Positions 33,250-41,941 of a DNA stretch of 55,157 nucleotides are shown here, in pieces. How positions within the stretch are numbered: the stretch's first letter is position 1; each line of letters begins with the position of its first letter. Origin of the DNA: Clostridiaceae bacterium (GTDB lineage Bacteria; Bacillota; Clostridia; Oscillospirales; Acutalibacteraceae); contig JAEEYU010000060.1 of the NCBI GenBank assembly GCA_016288315.1, positions 1 through 55,157 of the forward strand. The letters run 5' to 3'. The notes under the pieces were generated by a model. The model was not told the DNA's origin. It was given only the letters and a program-made list of their open reading frames with translations, and ran no database searches. The position numbers and the translations under genes were made by a program.

Positions 33250-34470
33250 TTATTTCTTGCCCTTGATGATGTCGTCAAGCATGGTGTAGAACTGGGCGGC
33301 ATCTGCGGGTGTTTCTTCAACTGCGGGCTTTGCTTCAGGAGCGGGCGCTGCCTTTTCTTCATTTTTGATTGAAGGAATGGCTACCGAGCCGAAGCTGGGA
33401 ATTGAAGCGCCTGTTGAAGGTGCTGCGGGAGCAACGGGGCCTTCTGAAGCGACCTTCTCTACCGGTGCGGGAGCTTCAGCTTTGAAGTTCTCAAAAGGAT
33501 TGGGAGTGCTGTTGCCCTTTTCAAAACCGGTAGCGATAACGGTGATAATCATCTCGTCATCAAGGTCGGGATCAAATGCGATACCCCAGGTGATGTTTGC
33601 ATCGGGATGAGCTTCTTTTGTGATAATCTCTGCTGCGAGTTCAACCTCTTCAAGGTCAACGTTGGAGGAAGCTGTGATGCTGATGATGACGCCGCGAGCG
33701 CCGTCGATGGTTGTTTCAAGCAGCGGGCTGGAAACTGCCATCTGTGCGGCAACCTCTGCCTTGTCTTTGCCCTTTGCTCTGCCGACGCCCATGTGAGCGA
33801 GGCCTGCGTCTTTCATTACACTGGAAACATCGGCGAAGTCGAGGTTGATGAAGCCGGGAACCTTGATGAGTTCCGAAATGCTCTTGACACCCTGGAGAAG
33901 AACTTCATCTGCCTCTGCGAATGCTTCAGCGATGGTCTTTTTCTTCTCATCGCGGGAATGGAGTCTGTCATTGGGGATAACGATGAGACTGTCAACGTGC
34001 TCTGCGAGAGCGTCGATGCCATCCTGAGCGAGTTTTGCTCTTCTGGGACCTTCAAATTTGAAGGGCTTGGTAACAACGCCTACGGTGAGGCAGCCCTCTT
34101 CTTTTGCTATCTGGGCAATAATGGGAGCAGCGCCTGTGCCTGTTCCGCCGCCCATGCCTGCGGTGATGAATACCATGTCGGTGCCTTTGAGTGCGTCGGC
34201 AATGACATCGCGGCTTTCATCCGCTGCCTTTGCGCCAACCTCGGGCTTACCGCCCGCACCCATACCGTGAGTGGATTTTTCACCTATCTGAATTTTATGA
34301 GTTGCCTGTGAATGAACAAGAACCTGCTTGTCGGTATTGATGGCGATAAACTCCGCGCCGAGAATACCGGAGGCAATCATGCGGTTGACTGCGTTTCCGC
34401 CGCCGCCGCCGACACCGATAACTTTTATCTGGACGGTGCTTTCAAAGTCGTTGTCGATTTCGAATGCCAT
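33250..34470 (-). CDS. ftsZ: Cell division protein FtsZ
   Basis: 406-residue tubulin-like GTPase that forms the Z ring. GTP binding is shown by [14 protein letters not shown] and the tubulin signature [12 protein letters not shown]; the [11 protein letters not shown] segment carries the T7 loop. After residue 320 a Pro/Ala/Glu-rich linker follows. The C-terminus ends [15 protein letters not shown], without the usual (D/E)IPxFL(R/K) tail that binds FtsA, ZapA and others. It has its own promoter downstream of ftsQ and a clear GGAGGTC ribosome binding site. Confidence 0.97.
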   Translation of the reverse strand: MAFEIDNDFESTVQIKVIGVGGGGGNAVNRMIASGILGAEFIAINTDKQVLVHSQATHKIQIGEKSTHGMGAGGKPEVGAKAADESRDVIADALKGTDMVFITAGMGGGTGTGAAPIIAQIAKEEGCLTVGVVTKPFKFEGPRRAKLAQDGIDALAEHVDSLIVIPNDRLHSRDEKKKTIAEAFAEADEVLLQGVKSISELIKVPGFINLDFADVSSVMKDAGLAHMGVGRAKGKDKAEVAAQMAVSSPLLETTIDGARGVIISITASSNVDLEEVELAAEIITKEAHPDANITWGIAFDPDLDDEMIITVIATGFEKGNSTPNPFENFKAEAPAPVEKVASEGPVAPAAPSTGASIPSFGSVAIPSIKNEEKAAPAPEAKPAVEETPADAAQFYTMLDDIIKGKK

Positions 34471-34533
34471 AATCTATGACCTCCATAATAATTTTTGTGC
34501 TGTAATCGTTTTATTATATTATATAACAGAATA

Positions 34534-34562
34534 ATATTATCATATACGAATTAAAAATACAA
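34534..34562 (-). promoter_or_regulatory. Candidate ftsZ promoter
   Basis: The minus strand has TTGTAT, 17-base spacer, TAATAT in the 164-bp gap between ftsQ and ftsZ. No strong terminator follows ftsQ, so read-through is also possible. Confidence 0.55.
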
Positions 34563-34634
34563 GAACAAATTGTAAATTATTTAAGCAAAAGGCGTATATT
34601 TTGCGGTTTTTGAGCCGTTTTAAGCGTTTTTCAA

Positions 34635-35642
34635 CTATTCGGAATCTTCAACATAGGTTTTGTAGTATGAACGGCTGTTCTCCTCCGTTGACTCCTCTTC
34701 GGTGCTTTCTTCGCCGTTTTCATCCTGCTGTTCTTCTTCGACTGTTACAACCTCTCCGTTCTCGTCCGTTACGGGCTCCTCTTTTTCGGGCTGCGTGCCG
34801 TCGTCAAAGAAGTCGGGCTCGAAATAAGCTTTTTTGGGTATGCTCAGATCCATTGTGCCTGTTTCGATTGAGCTTATCTGATTCTCCTGCTCGATGACCT
34901 GCGCACCGAGCTCGATTTTGCTTGCGAGGTCGGTTGCGCTGCCGAGCTTCATCATTATTCTGCCGTCATAGACTATACGGATATCATCGGTGTCGGTCAG
35001 GTCAACACTGTCGATGTTGCCGAATATCTTTTCATCCTCAAGCTCGGAGATTATTTCGAGCATATAATCCGTCAGTTTTTCGTTTTTATCGACACCGTTT
35101 TCATCTTTATCGGCGTTAAACGAAAGGATTTCGCCCTTCTCTCTGCTTTTCGGTTCGGGGGTTTTAAAAACAACGGCGGTTTCGGGAATATAGCCGAAGG
35201 TTTTCATAATTCTGAGATTTTCATCAAGCAGAAGGTAGGTTTTTTCTGATGAAAGCTCTATTGCAACCTTTTCGGACGCCGTCTCGCCGGTTATTGTTAT
35301 TGTGTCGGGAAACTGCCTTGTAATTACAGTCCCGGTAAGGTATGGGAGCTTTGACTCCATAACCTTTGCCGCTTTTTCGTAATCGGCGAAAATCAGGTTA
35401 TCGCCGGTTTTGATCGGGCAGGCATCGTAGAGCTCTGCGTTTGTGTAGGGCATATGCCCTCTCAGGTGTATTGTTCTGACCCTGAAAACGCCGAAAACAA
35501 CAATGGGAGCCGCAAAAAGAGCAACAACAAGGATAAACCCGACAGCAACTATGAGCTTTCGGATTCTTTTCCTGCGCTTATTCCTTTTTTTTCGCGCCTG
35601 CCGCTCCTCGCTTTCGGGGCGGCTGTATTCGTCGTATTGCAT
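34635..35642 (-). CDS. ftsQ: Cell division protein FtsQ/DivIB
   Basis: 335 residues: a basic cytoplasmic head (ARKKRNKRRKRIRK), one membrane span (about 30-52, LIVAVGFILVVALFAAPIVV), then a POTRA domain (VRTIHLRGHMPYTNAEL, ADYEKAAKVMESKLPYL) and a beta domain. The last 50 residues are strongly acidic (EEEQQDENGEESTEEESTEE), an extension seen in some DivIB proteins. It belongs to the FtsQ-FtsL divisome subcomplex and follows murG after 29 bp. Confidence 0.9.
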   Translation of the reverse strand: MQYDEYSRPESEERQARKKRNKRRKRIRKLIVAVGFILVVALFAAPIVVFGVFRVRTIHLRGHMPYTNAELYDACPIKTGDNLIFADYEKAAKVMESKLPYLTGTVITRQFPDTITITGETASEKVAIELSSEKTYLLLDENLRIMKTFGYIPETAVVFKTPEPKSREKGEILSFNADKDENGVDKNEKLTDYMLEIISELEDEKIFGNIDSVDLTDTDDIRIVYDGRIMMKLGSATDLASKIELGAQVIEQENQISSIETGTMDLSIPKKAYFEPDFFDDGTQPEKEEPVTDENGEVVTVEEEQQDENGEESTEEESTEENSRSYYKTYVEDSE

Positions 35643-35671
35643 CTTTTTTTGGCAGTTCCCTTGTTATTTGA

Positions 35672-36802
35672 TTATCTGACCGTTTCGCAAAGCACGGAGT
35701 AAATACGCTCGGAAGCGTCGGTTACTGCCATTGCCTTTGCGTTTTTGCCTGTTTCTTCAAGCTTTGCACGGTCCGAGAGAAAATCGTTGACCGTTTTTGT
35801 AAGCAGTTCGGGGGTGAGGTTTTTCTCCTCGATTATTACAGCCGCTCCCCTGTTGACAAGCGCCATTGCGTTGTGATACTGGTGATTTTCGGCAACGTAT
35901 GGGGAGGGAATGAGAATCGAGGGCTTGCCGAGCGCCTGAATTTCGCTCAGACTGCTGGCGCCCGCGCGGCAGATAACGAGGTCAGCCGCCGGAAGACATT
36001 TGGGGATATCGATGTATTCCGTTATTGTAACGTGTTTATTCTTTTCAAGGTCAACGCCGTCTGCTGCAAGGCGTGCGGCAAAATCCGTGCCGCCCTTGCC
36101 CGTTGCGTGCATAAAATAACAGTCTGCCGCCTTGTATTTTTCTTTAATCATACCGTAAACTGCGGTGTTCACGGGTCTTGCGCCGAGACTGCCGCCCATT
36201 GAGAGCACGAGCGGTCTTTCATCCAGACCGAGCGCCTTGCGGCTCTCCTCACGGTTTGCTTTAAGTAAATCTCCCCTTATGGGAAGTCCGGTTACAACGG
36301 GAGGATTTTTCGGCTGCATATATTTTTCGGCATCGCCCGCTGTGAGCATAACACGGTCAACTACTTTGGCGAGCGCCTTGTTTGTAACACCGGGGAAAGC
36401 GTTCTGCTCGTGGACGGCTGTTGGCACGCCGAGCTTTGCCGCCATACGCAGAACGGGGCCGCTGACATAGCCGCCGAAGCCGACAACGAGGTCGGGTTTG
36501 AAATCTTTGATTATCTTTTTCGCCTGCCCTGTTGAGCGCAGGAGATAAATAACTGTTCTGATATTGTGAATTATTGCCGCAGGGGTAAAGCTCCTGCGAA
36601 AACCGCTGATTGTAATATTGCGCAGTTCAAAACCCGCCTGAGGCACAAGGGTTGCTTCCATCTTCTTTTTTGTGCCGACGAAAACAATCTGTGCACCCTC
36701 GCAGTTGTCGCGGATATAGCCCGCAACGGCAAGAGCGGGGTTGATGTGACCGCCTGTTCCGCCTGCGGCGATAAGTATTTTTTTACCGTCAAGCTTGCTC
36801 AT
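35672..36802 (-). CDS. murG: MurG, lipid II-forming GlcNAc transferase
   Basis: 376-residue GT28 enzyme that adds GlcNAc to lipid I at the inner face of the membrane. It shows the first G-loop GGTGGHINPALAVA, VGFGGYVSGPVL, the HEQNAFPG block, SMGGSLGARPVN, and the UDP-GlcNAc site CRAGASSLSEIQALGKPSIL. It overlaps ftsW by 14 bp. Confidence 0.98.
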   Translation of the reverse strand: MSKLDGKKILIAAGGTGGHINPALAVAGYIRDNCEGAQIVFVGTKKKMEATLVPQAGFELRNITISGFRRSFTPAAIIHNIRTVIYLLRSTGQAKKIIKDFKPDLVVGFGGYVSGPVLRMAAKLGVPTAVHEQNAFPGVTNKALAKVVDRVMLTAGDAEKYMQPKNPPVVTGLPIRGDLLKANREESRKALGLDERPLVLSMGGSLGARPVNTAVYGMIKEKYKAADCYFMHATGKGGTDFAARLAADGVDLEKNKHVTITEYIDIPKCLPAADLVICRAGASSLSEIQALGKPSILIPSPYVAENHQYHNAMALVNRGAAVIIEEKNLTPELLTKTVNDFLSDRAKLEETGKNAKAMAVTDASERIYSVLCETVR

Positions 36803-38024
36803 TTGCCGACTTCTCCTTTGCAGGTTTTTTCTCTACAGTTCTTGAGACGGAGAGTATCATACCCATCTCAGCAAGAAGCATAAGCATGGCGCTGCCGCCG
36901 TAGCTGAAGAAAGGAAGACTTATGCCCGTGTTGGGAACGGTGCCCGTCACAACCGCCATATTGAGACCGGCTTCAAGTCCTATCTGGAAGCTTATTCCGA
37001 GAGTAAGCAGGGTGGCAAAGCGGTTTTTGCACCTGAGGGCTATGTATATTCCTCTGAAAACGAGGAGAAGGAAGAGCAGCATTATGATTATGGCTCTTAT
37101 GTAGCCGAGTTCTTCACAGACTATTGCGTAAATAAAGTCGTTCTGCGGTTCGGGAAGGTAGAGGTGCTTCTGGTTGGAATTGCCGAAGCCCATACCGAGC
37201 AGACCGCCCGAGCCGATGGCGTAAAGTGACTGCAGAATCTGCCAACCCTCGCCCTGTGCTTCTGCGGCGGTGAGCTCCTGATTTTGCAGAAGCTTCTGCC
37301 AGACCTCGATGCGCTCGCCCATATAGTCTTTAATATAGCCGGAGGCGAAGGCGTAAATGCCCAACACTACAATTCCCGCAAAGCCGATGGCGAAAATCTG
37401 CATTTTCGACCCGCCGAGGAAGACCATAATTATTCCGATGGCGAGAATTAGAATTGTGCCTGAGAGATGGTTCTCTTTATAAACAAGACCTGCGATAACA
37501 GCTATTACCGCCAGGTGCGGAATTGTTACCCAGAGCCGTGTTTCAACTTCTCTGCGCCGTTTATCCATAGCCCAGGCGCAATACATAATAATCGCTATTT
37601 TAGCAAATTCCGACGGCTGAAACGTGCCGAACACGGGAACCTCAAGCCAGCGGCGGAATTCCTCTTTGCCGGGGATGACTTTGGGATGAGCCAAAACAAT
37701 TACAAGCAACACGGCAGCCGCTATGAGTGCAAGAACCGCACTGTCTTCAAAGACATCGTAGCGAATGTGCGAGATAATGAACATTGCGACAAGACTGACC
37801 GCTGTGTAAATGAGCTGTTTTTTGAAAAGGTAGTAAGGGTCTCCCCTTTCATACCAGGAGTAAACATAGCTGGCGGAGAACATCATAATAAGGCCGGAGA
37901 TGAGAATTATCATCAGCAGAGCAAGGAAAACTCCGTCAAAACCGCCTGTGGCGAAGTAGTTTCTGAAGCTGCCTCTCCAGCGCAGTATTCTGAAATATCC
38001 GTCTCTGAATTGCTTTGCCGTCAA
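36789..38024 (-). CDS. ftsW: SEDS peptidoglycan polymerase FtsW/SpoVE
   Basis: 411 residues with about ten membrane spans. It polymerises lipid II with its partner class B PBP (41942-44239). It shows VYKENHLSGTILIL, the region with ASGYIKDYMGERI, FIYAIVCEELGYI and the family end PNTGISLPFFSYGGSAML. The start is a TTG six bases after GGGAGGTGA. About 28 hydrophilic residues precede the first span. It follows mraY directly; the usual murD between them is absent. Confidence 0.95.
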   Translation of the reverse strand: MTAKQFRDGYFRILRWRGSFRNYFATGGFDGVFLALLMIILISGLIMMFSASYVYSWYERGDPYYLFKKQLIYTAVSLVAMFIISHIRYDVFEDSAVLALIAAAVLLVIVLAHPKVIPGKEEFRRWLEVPVFGTFQPSEFAKIAIIMYCAWAMDKRRREVETRLWVTIPHLAVIAVIAGLVYKENHLSGTILILAIGIIMVFLGGSKMQIFAIGFAGIVVLGIYAFASGYIKDYMGERIEVWQKLLQNQELTAAEAQGEGWQILQSLYAIGSGGLLGMGFGNSNQKHLYLPEPQNDFIYAIVCEELGYIRAIIIMLLFLLLVFRGIYIALRCKNRFATLLTLGISFQIGLEAGLNMAVVTGTVPNTGISLPFFSYGGSAMLMLLAEMGMILSVSRTVEKKPAKEKSANEQA

Positions 38025-38052
38025 CGAAGTTCACCTCCCGACCGTCTGATTT

Positions 38053-39096
38053 TTAACCTGCGAAGCCGCCGAATTTCATAAGAATAAATGCAAGGGCTCC
38101 GCCGATTGCGTTGATTATTGAGAACACGGCAACAATCTTTTTCTCCCCCCAGCCGCTTAACTCGAAGTGGTGGTGAATGGGAGCCATTTTGAAAATACGT
38201 TTGCCGTGAGTGATTTTGAAGTAGCCGATTTGTATGACATCCGATGCGCCCTCAATGACATAGATAAGACCTGTGAGAACGAGGATGAGGGGGCAGTCGA
38301 TTGCGTAGGCGAGAGCGATTACCATACCGCCTAAAAACAGCGAGCCGGTGTCACCCATAAAGACCTTGGCGGGGTTACGGTTCCAGACGAGGAAGCCGAT
38401 GCAGGCGCCGCCCAGAGCCGCTGAAAGCATTGTGAAGCCAAACAGTCCGCGAAGAGCGGCTATTGCAGCCATTGCTATTGTGAAGGTGAGCGTTACGCTC
38501 GTGCAGAGACCGTCGATGCCGTCGGTAAAGTTGACGGCGTTTATTGCTCCATACATAATTATTATGCCGATTATCCACCACGAAAAGCCGAAGTCGATTT
38601 TGCCTGCGAAGGGGATAAACATTGCGGTGTCGTGACTTCTGCCCAGCCAGATACTGAGAAGATATGCAACGCACACAAGCATCTGCGCGGCGGTTTTTTG
38701 CTTGATTGTAAGACCGAGATTGCGTTTTTTGACTACCTTTATGTAGTCGTCAACAAAGCCGATAAAGCCGAAAGACAGCGCCATAATAAGCCCTGCCCAA
38801 AACTTTGCCTTGAGTTCGGATGTATTGAACTGCCCGCCTGCGCCGATAATCGAGCCGCCGAGAATTTTATCGGTGGCGAGGGTTATTGCAACGGCAAGCA
38901 CGGTGCCGGCAATAAACATAATGCCGCCCATTGTGGGTGTGCCCTGCTTTTTCTTGTGCCAGGTCGGGCCGTCTTCCGTTAAGATAGTCTGCCCGAATTT
39001 AAGCTTGTGAAGCCAGGGAATTACGGCAAAGCCGAGAACAGCCGTGATTACTGCGCCCGTGAGCGTTGCGGTTATTACAGCCAATACTGTGTTCAA
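38053..39096 (-). CDS. mraY: MraY, phospho-MurNAc-pentapeptide translocase
   Basis: 347-residue membrane enzyme that makes lipid I from UDP-MurNAc-pentapeptide and undecaprenyl phosphate. It shows GPTWHKKKQGTPTMGGIMFI, FVDDYIKVVKKRNLGL with the catalytic Asp pair, NAVNFTDGIDGL and APIHHHFELSG. The start is a TTG one base after the murF stop, with its SD (GAGAGG) inside murF. Translation is probably coupled. Confidence 0.97.
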   Translation of the reverse strand: MNTVLAVITATLTGAVITAVLGFAVIPWLHKLKFGQTILTEDGPTWHKKKQGTPTMGGIMFIAGTVLAVAITLATDKILGGSIIGAGGQFNTSELKAKFWAGLIMALSFGFIGFVDDYIKVVKKRNLGLTIKQKTAAQMLVCVAYLLSIWLGRSHDTAMFIPFAGKIDFGFSWWIIGIIIMYGAINAVNFTDGIDGLCTSVTLTFTIAMAAIAALRGLFGFTMLSAALGGACIGFLVWNRNPAKVFMGDTGSLFLGGMVIALAYAIDCPLILVLTGLIYVIEGASDVIQIGYFKITHGKRIFKMAPIHHHFELSGWGEKKIVAVFSIINAIGGALAFILMKFGGFAG

Positions 39097-39097
39097 T

Positions 39098-40462
39098 TCA
39101 ACTCATCCTCTCAAGATAATCGTAAAGCGATTGTATTATATCTTCAAGTTTCATAGCGCGGCTCGCCTTGAAAAGAAGTGCGTCGCCGTCCTTGACATTT
39201 TTTATGAGGAACTGCGTCACCTGTTCTTTATCGGTAAAATGCAGAACCTCTTTTATGCCGCCCTTTACGCCTTCATCGGCTATGAATGCGGATTCGGGAC
39301 CGCAGCACACGAGAATATCGACATCGCTGTTTGATGCCGCTATGCCTACCTCGCGGTGCGCCTGCTCGCTCATTGAGCCGAGCTCCTTCATATCGCCGAG
39401 CACCGCAATTCTTCTTTTTGCGTCAAGACCTCTGAGAACCTCGAGCGCCGCACGCTGAGAGTCGGGGCTTGCGTTGTAGCAGTCTTCAATAACGGTGACG
39501 CCGCCTTTGCGAACGATGCGCTGACGCATACCGGAGGGAACGTAACCGAGCAACGCCTTTGCCGCATCCGTTGCCTCTATGCCGAGCACTATGCCGGCGC
39601 TTATTGCCGCAAGAGCGTCATAGATGCTGTGCTTGCCCGAAAGAGGAAGCGTAACCCTCTGCGTGCCGCCCGCAAACTCAACGGTGAAGCTTGTTTCATC
39701 GCTGCCGAGTTCAATGTCGAGCGCCTTTGTGTTGCACACGGGGCTGTCAATGCCGAAATAGATAAGCGGATGGGTAAGATCCTGATAGGTGCTGAGCAAA
39801 TCGTCGTCGCCGTTGAGAATAAGATTGGCGTTGGGTTTCATACTCTCAATTATTTCAAGCTTGGCTTTGAGAATATTCTCACGCGAGCCGAGGTTTTCAA
39901 TATGCGACACGCCGATATTAGTGATTATTGCTATTGACGGCTTGACCGCGGCTGTAATGCGCGAAATTTCGCCGAAATTGCTCATACCCATTTCGATTAC
40001 TGCCGCCTCGTAGCTGCTGTCAAGTCTGAATAGCGTGAGGGGCACGCCTATTTCGTTGTTGAGGTTGCCCTCGTTTTTGAGAGTTTTGAACCTGCTTGAC
40101 AAAACGAAATGAGTCATATCCTTTGTGGTCGTTTTGCCGACGCTGCCGGTTATGCCGACTACCGGGATATGAAATTTTCTTCTGTAGTAACCCGCAAGGT
40201 CAAGCAGCGCCTGACGGGTGCTTCTGACGATTAACTGCTGTTTGCCCAGCCCGCAGTTTTTTTCAACAACTACGGCTACCGCTCCCTTTTCAAGAGCGGT
40301 TGCGGCAAAGTCGTGCCCGTCAAAATTTTCACCTTTTATTGCTATAAAAAGGCAGCCCGCACAAATCTTTCTTGTATCGGTGCAAACCTCTGTAATTATT
40401 CCGTCAATCTGCGGAGCCGAGCCGATTGCAACGGCCGCCTCCTTGACAGTCATCTGTTCCAT
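39098..40462 (-). CDS. murF: MurF, UDP-MurNAc-tripeptide:D-Ala-D-Ala ligase
   Basis: 454-residue Mur ligase. The N-terminal UDP-binding domain is followed by the ATP P-loop GITGSVGKTTTKDM near residue 107, the central NLNNEIGVPLTLF, NIGVSHIENLGSRENI, and the C-terminal domain entry DCYNASPDSQRAALEVL. It adds D-Ala-D-Ala in the cytoplasm. It lies between murE and mraY. Confidence 0.97.
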   Translation of the reverse strand: MEQMTVKEAAVAIGSAPQIDGIITEVCTDTRKICAGCLFIAIKGENFDGHDFAATALEKGAVAVVVEKNCGLGKQQLIVRSTRQALLDLAGYYRRKFHIPVVGITGSVGKTTTKDMTHFVLSSRFKTLKNEGNLNNEIGVPLTLFRLDSSYEAAVIEMGMSNFGEISRITAAVKPSIAIITNIGVSHIENLGSRENILKAKLEIIESMKPNANLILNGDDDLLSTYQDLTHPLIYFGIDSPVCNTKALDIELGSDETSFTVEFAGGTQRVTLPLSGKHSIYDALAAISAGIVLGIEATDAAKALLGYVPSGMRQRIVRKGGVTVIEDCYNASPDSQRAALEVLRGLDAKRRIAVLGDMKELGSMSEQAHREVGIAASNSDVDILVCCGPESAFIADEGVKGGIKEVLHFTDKEQVTQFLIKNVKDGDALLFKASRAMKLEDIIQSLYDYLERMS

Positions 40463-40502
40463 ACCAACACCCTGTTTTATATATTATTAGTTATTGAAAA
40501 CA

Positions 40503-41927
40503 TTATATTTTCAATATTTCGCGAACTACTTCTCTTTCATCGTAGTGGATTTTTTCGGTGCCTAAAATCTGATAATCCTCGTGCCCCTTGCCTGCGAGCA
40601 CGACCACATCGCCCGCCTTTGCCTTTGAAAGCGCAAGGGCTGTGGCTTTTTTTCTGTTTGCTTCAACATATTTTCTGCCTGAGCCCATTCCCTCGAGAAT
40701 ATCCTCGATTATGAGGTCGGGATTCTCTGTTCTGGGGTTATCGGAGGTGACTACGGGAATGTCGGCGTATTCGCTGACTATCTGACCCATTATGGGGCGC
40801 TTTGTTCTGTCACGGTCTCCGCCACAGCCGAAGAGGCAGATTATTCTGCCCTGAACTGTCTCGCGAAGGGATGTAAGAACGTTTTTAAGCCCGTCGGGAG
40901 TGTGGGCATAATCGATAATGACGGTGTAGTCGGTGCCCGTCGGCACGACCTCCATTCTGCCCTTGACGCCCCTGCACTGCGCTATGTTGTCAAGAACTGC
41001 GCTGAAATCGACGCCGAGCTCTTTTGCGCAAACCGCAGCCGCCATTGAATTATAAACGGAGAATCTGCCCGGAACGCCGAAGTGAACTCTGCCGATGATG
41101 CCGTCGCCGACAAGCTCATACTCGACGCTGTCGCTGCGAAGGCGGATATTTTTTGCGGAATAGCTTGACTCATCCTTGAGAGCCGAATACGTGATTCTGC
41201 GGCAGTCAAGACCGTCGAGAATATAGCCGCACTCCGGATCGTCATAGTTGACAATGGCAATATCCGTTTTTGAGAAAAGGGACTTTTTTGCCGCCTTGTA
41301 ATTTTCAAATGAGCCGTGGTAATCGAGGTGATCCTGCGTGAGATTGGTAAACACTGCCGCTCTGAAGTGAATTGCATCCACCCTTCTCTGGTCGAGCGCC
41401 TGGGAGGACACCTCCATAAAGCAGTATTCGCAGCCCGCTTCGACCATTTCGGCGAGCAGTGAAAACAGCTCGTAAGGGTCGGGGGTTGTCAGTGCGGCGG
41501 GGTATTCTTTGTCACACACCATATTTTTTACAGTGCCGAGCAGACCTGTTTTGTGACCTGCAAGGTCGAAAATCTCTTTTAAAATAAAACAGGTTGTTGT
41601 TTTGCCGTTTGTGCCTGTTACGCCGACCATATCAAGTTTTTCGGCGGGGTTGCCGAAAAAGGCGGAGCAGAGAAGGGAATAAGCACTTCTTGTGTTTTCA
41701 AAAACAATCTGCCTGTCAATGCCCATATCTCTCTGCACGACGACAGCTGCGGCGCCGTCTTCAATGGCTTTGCGCGCAACGGAGTGACCGTCGAACTTTG
41801 CGCCTTTGATGCAGACAAAAAGACAGCCGGGTTTGACCTTTCTTGAATCGTCGGTTATGAAATTTATTTCTTCATCGCTTGTGTAGCCGCTGCACACAAG
41901 CCCTTCGAGAATTGTTTTAAGTTTCAT
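40503..41927 (-). CDS. murE: MurE, UDP-MurNAc-dipeptide:meso-DAP ligase
   Basis: 474-residue Mur ligase. The P-loop is GVTGTNGKTTTCFILKE. The specificity loop reads TSDNPRTENPD; DNPR at this place is the signature of meso-diaminopimelate-adding MurE, against lysine-adding types. The carbamylated Lys region (HLDYHGSFENYKAAKKSLF) is present. This predicts a DAP-type peptide stem and agrees with lysA at 21438. Confidence 0.97.
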   Translation of the reverse strand: MKLKTILEGLVCSGYTSDEEINFITDDSRKVKPGCLFVCIKGAKFDGHSVARKAIEDGAAAVVVQRDMGIDRQIVFENTRSAYSLLCSAFFGNPAEKLDMVGVTGTNGKTTTCFILKEIFDLAGHKTGLLGTVKNMVCDKEYPAALTTPDPYELFSLLAEMVEAGCEYCFMEVSSQALDQRRVDAIHFRAAVFTNLTQDHLDYHGSFENYKAAKKSLFSKTDIAIVNYDDPECGYILDGLDCRRITYSALKDESSYSAKNIRLRSDSVEYELVGDGIIGRVHFGVPGRFSVYNSMAAAVCAKELGVDFSAVLDNIAQCRGVKGRMEVVPTGTDYTVIIDYAHTPDGLKNVLTSLRETVQGRIICLFGCGGDRDRTKRPIMGQIVSEYADIPVVTSDNPRTENPDLIIEDILEGMGSGRKYVEANRKKATALALSKAKAGDVVVLAGKGHEDYQILGTEKIHYDEREVVREILKI

Positions 41928-41941
41928 GAATACCTCCCGGA

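Noticed and set aside
33607..34311. 234-residue plus-strand Cys-rich frame over ftsZ
   Set aside because: Antisense to the most conserved part of ftsZ; the Cys richness comes from reading reverse Ala/Gly codons.
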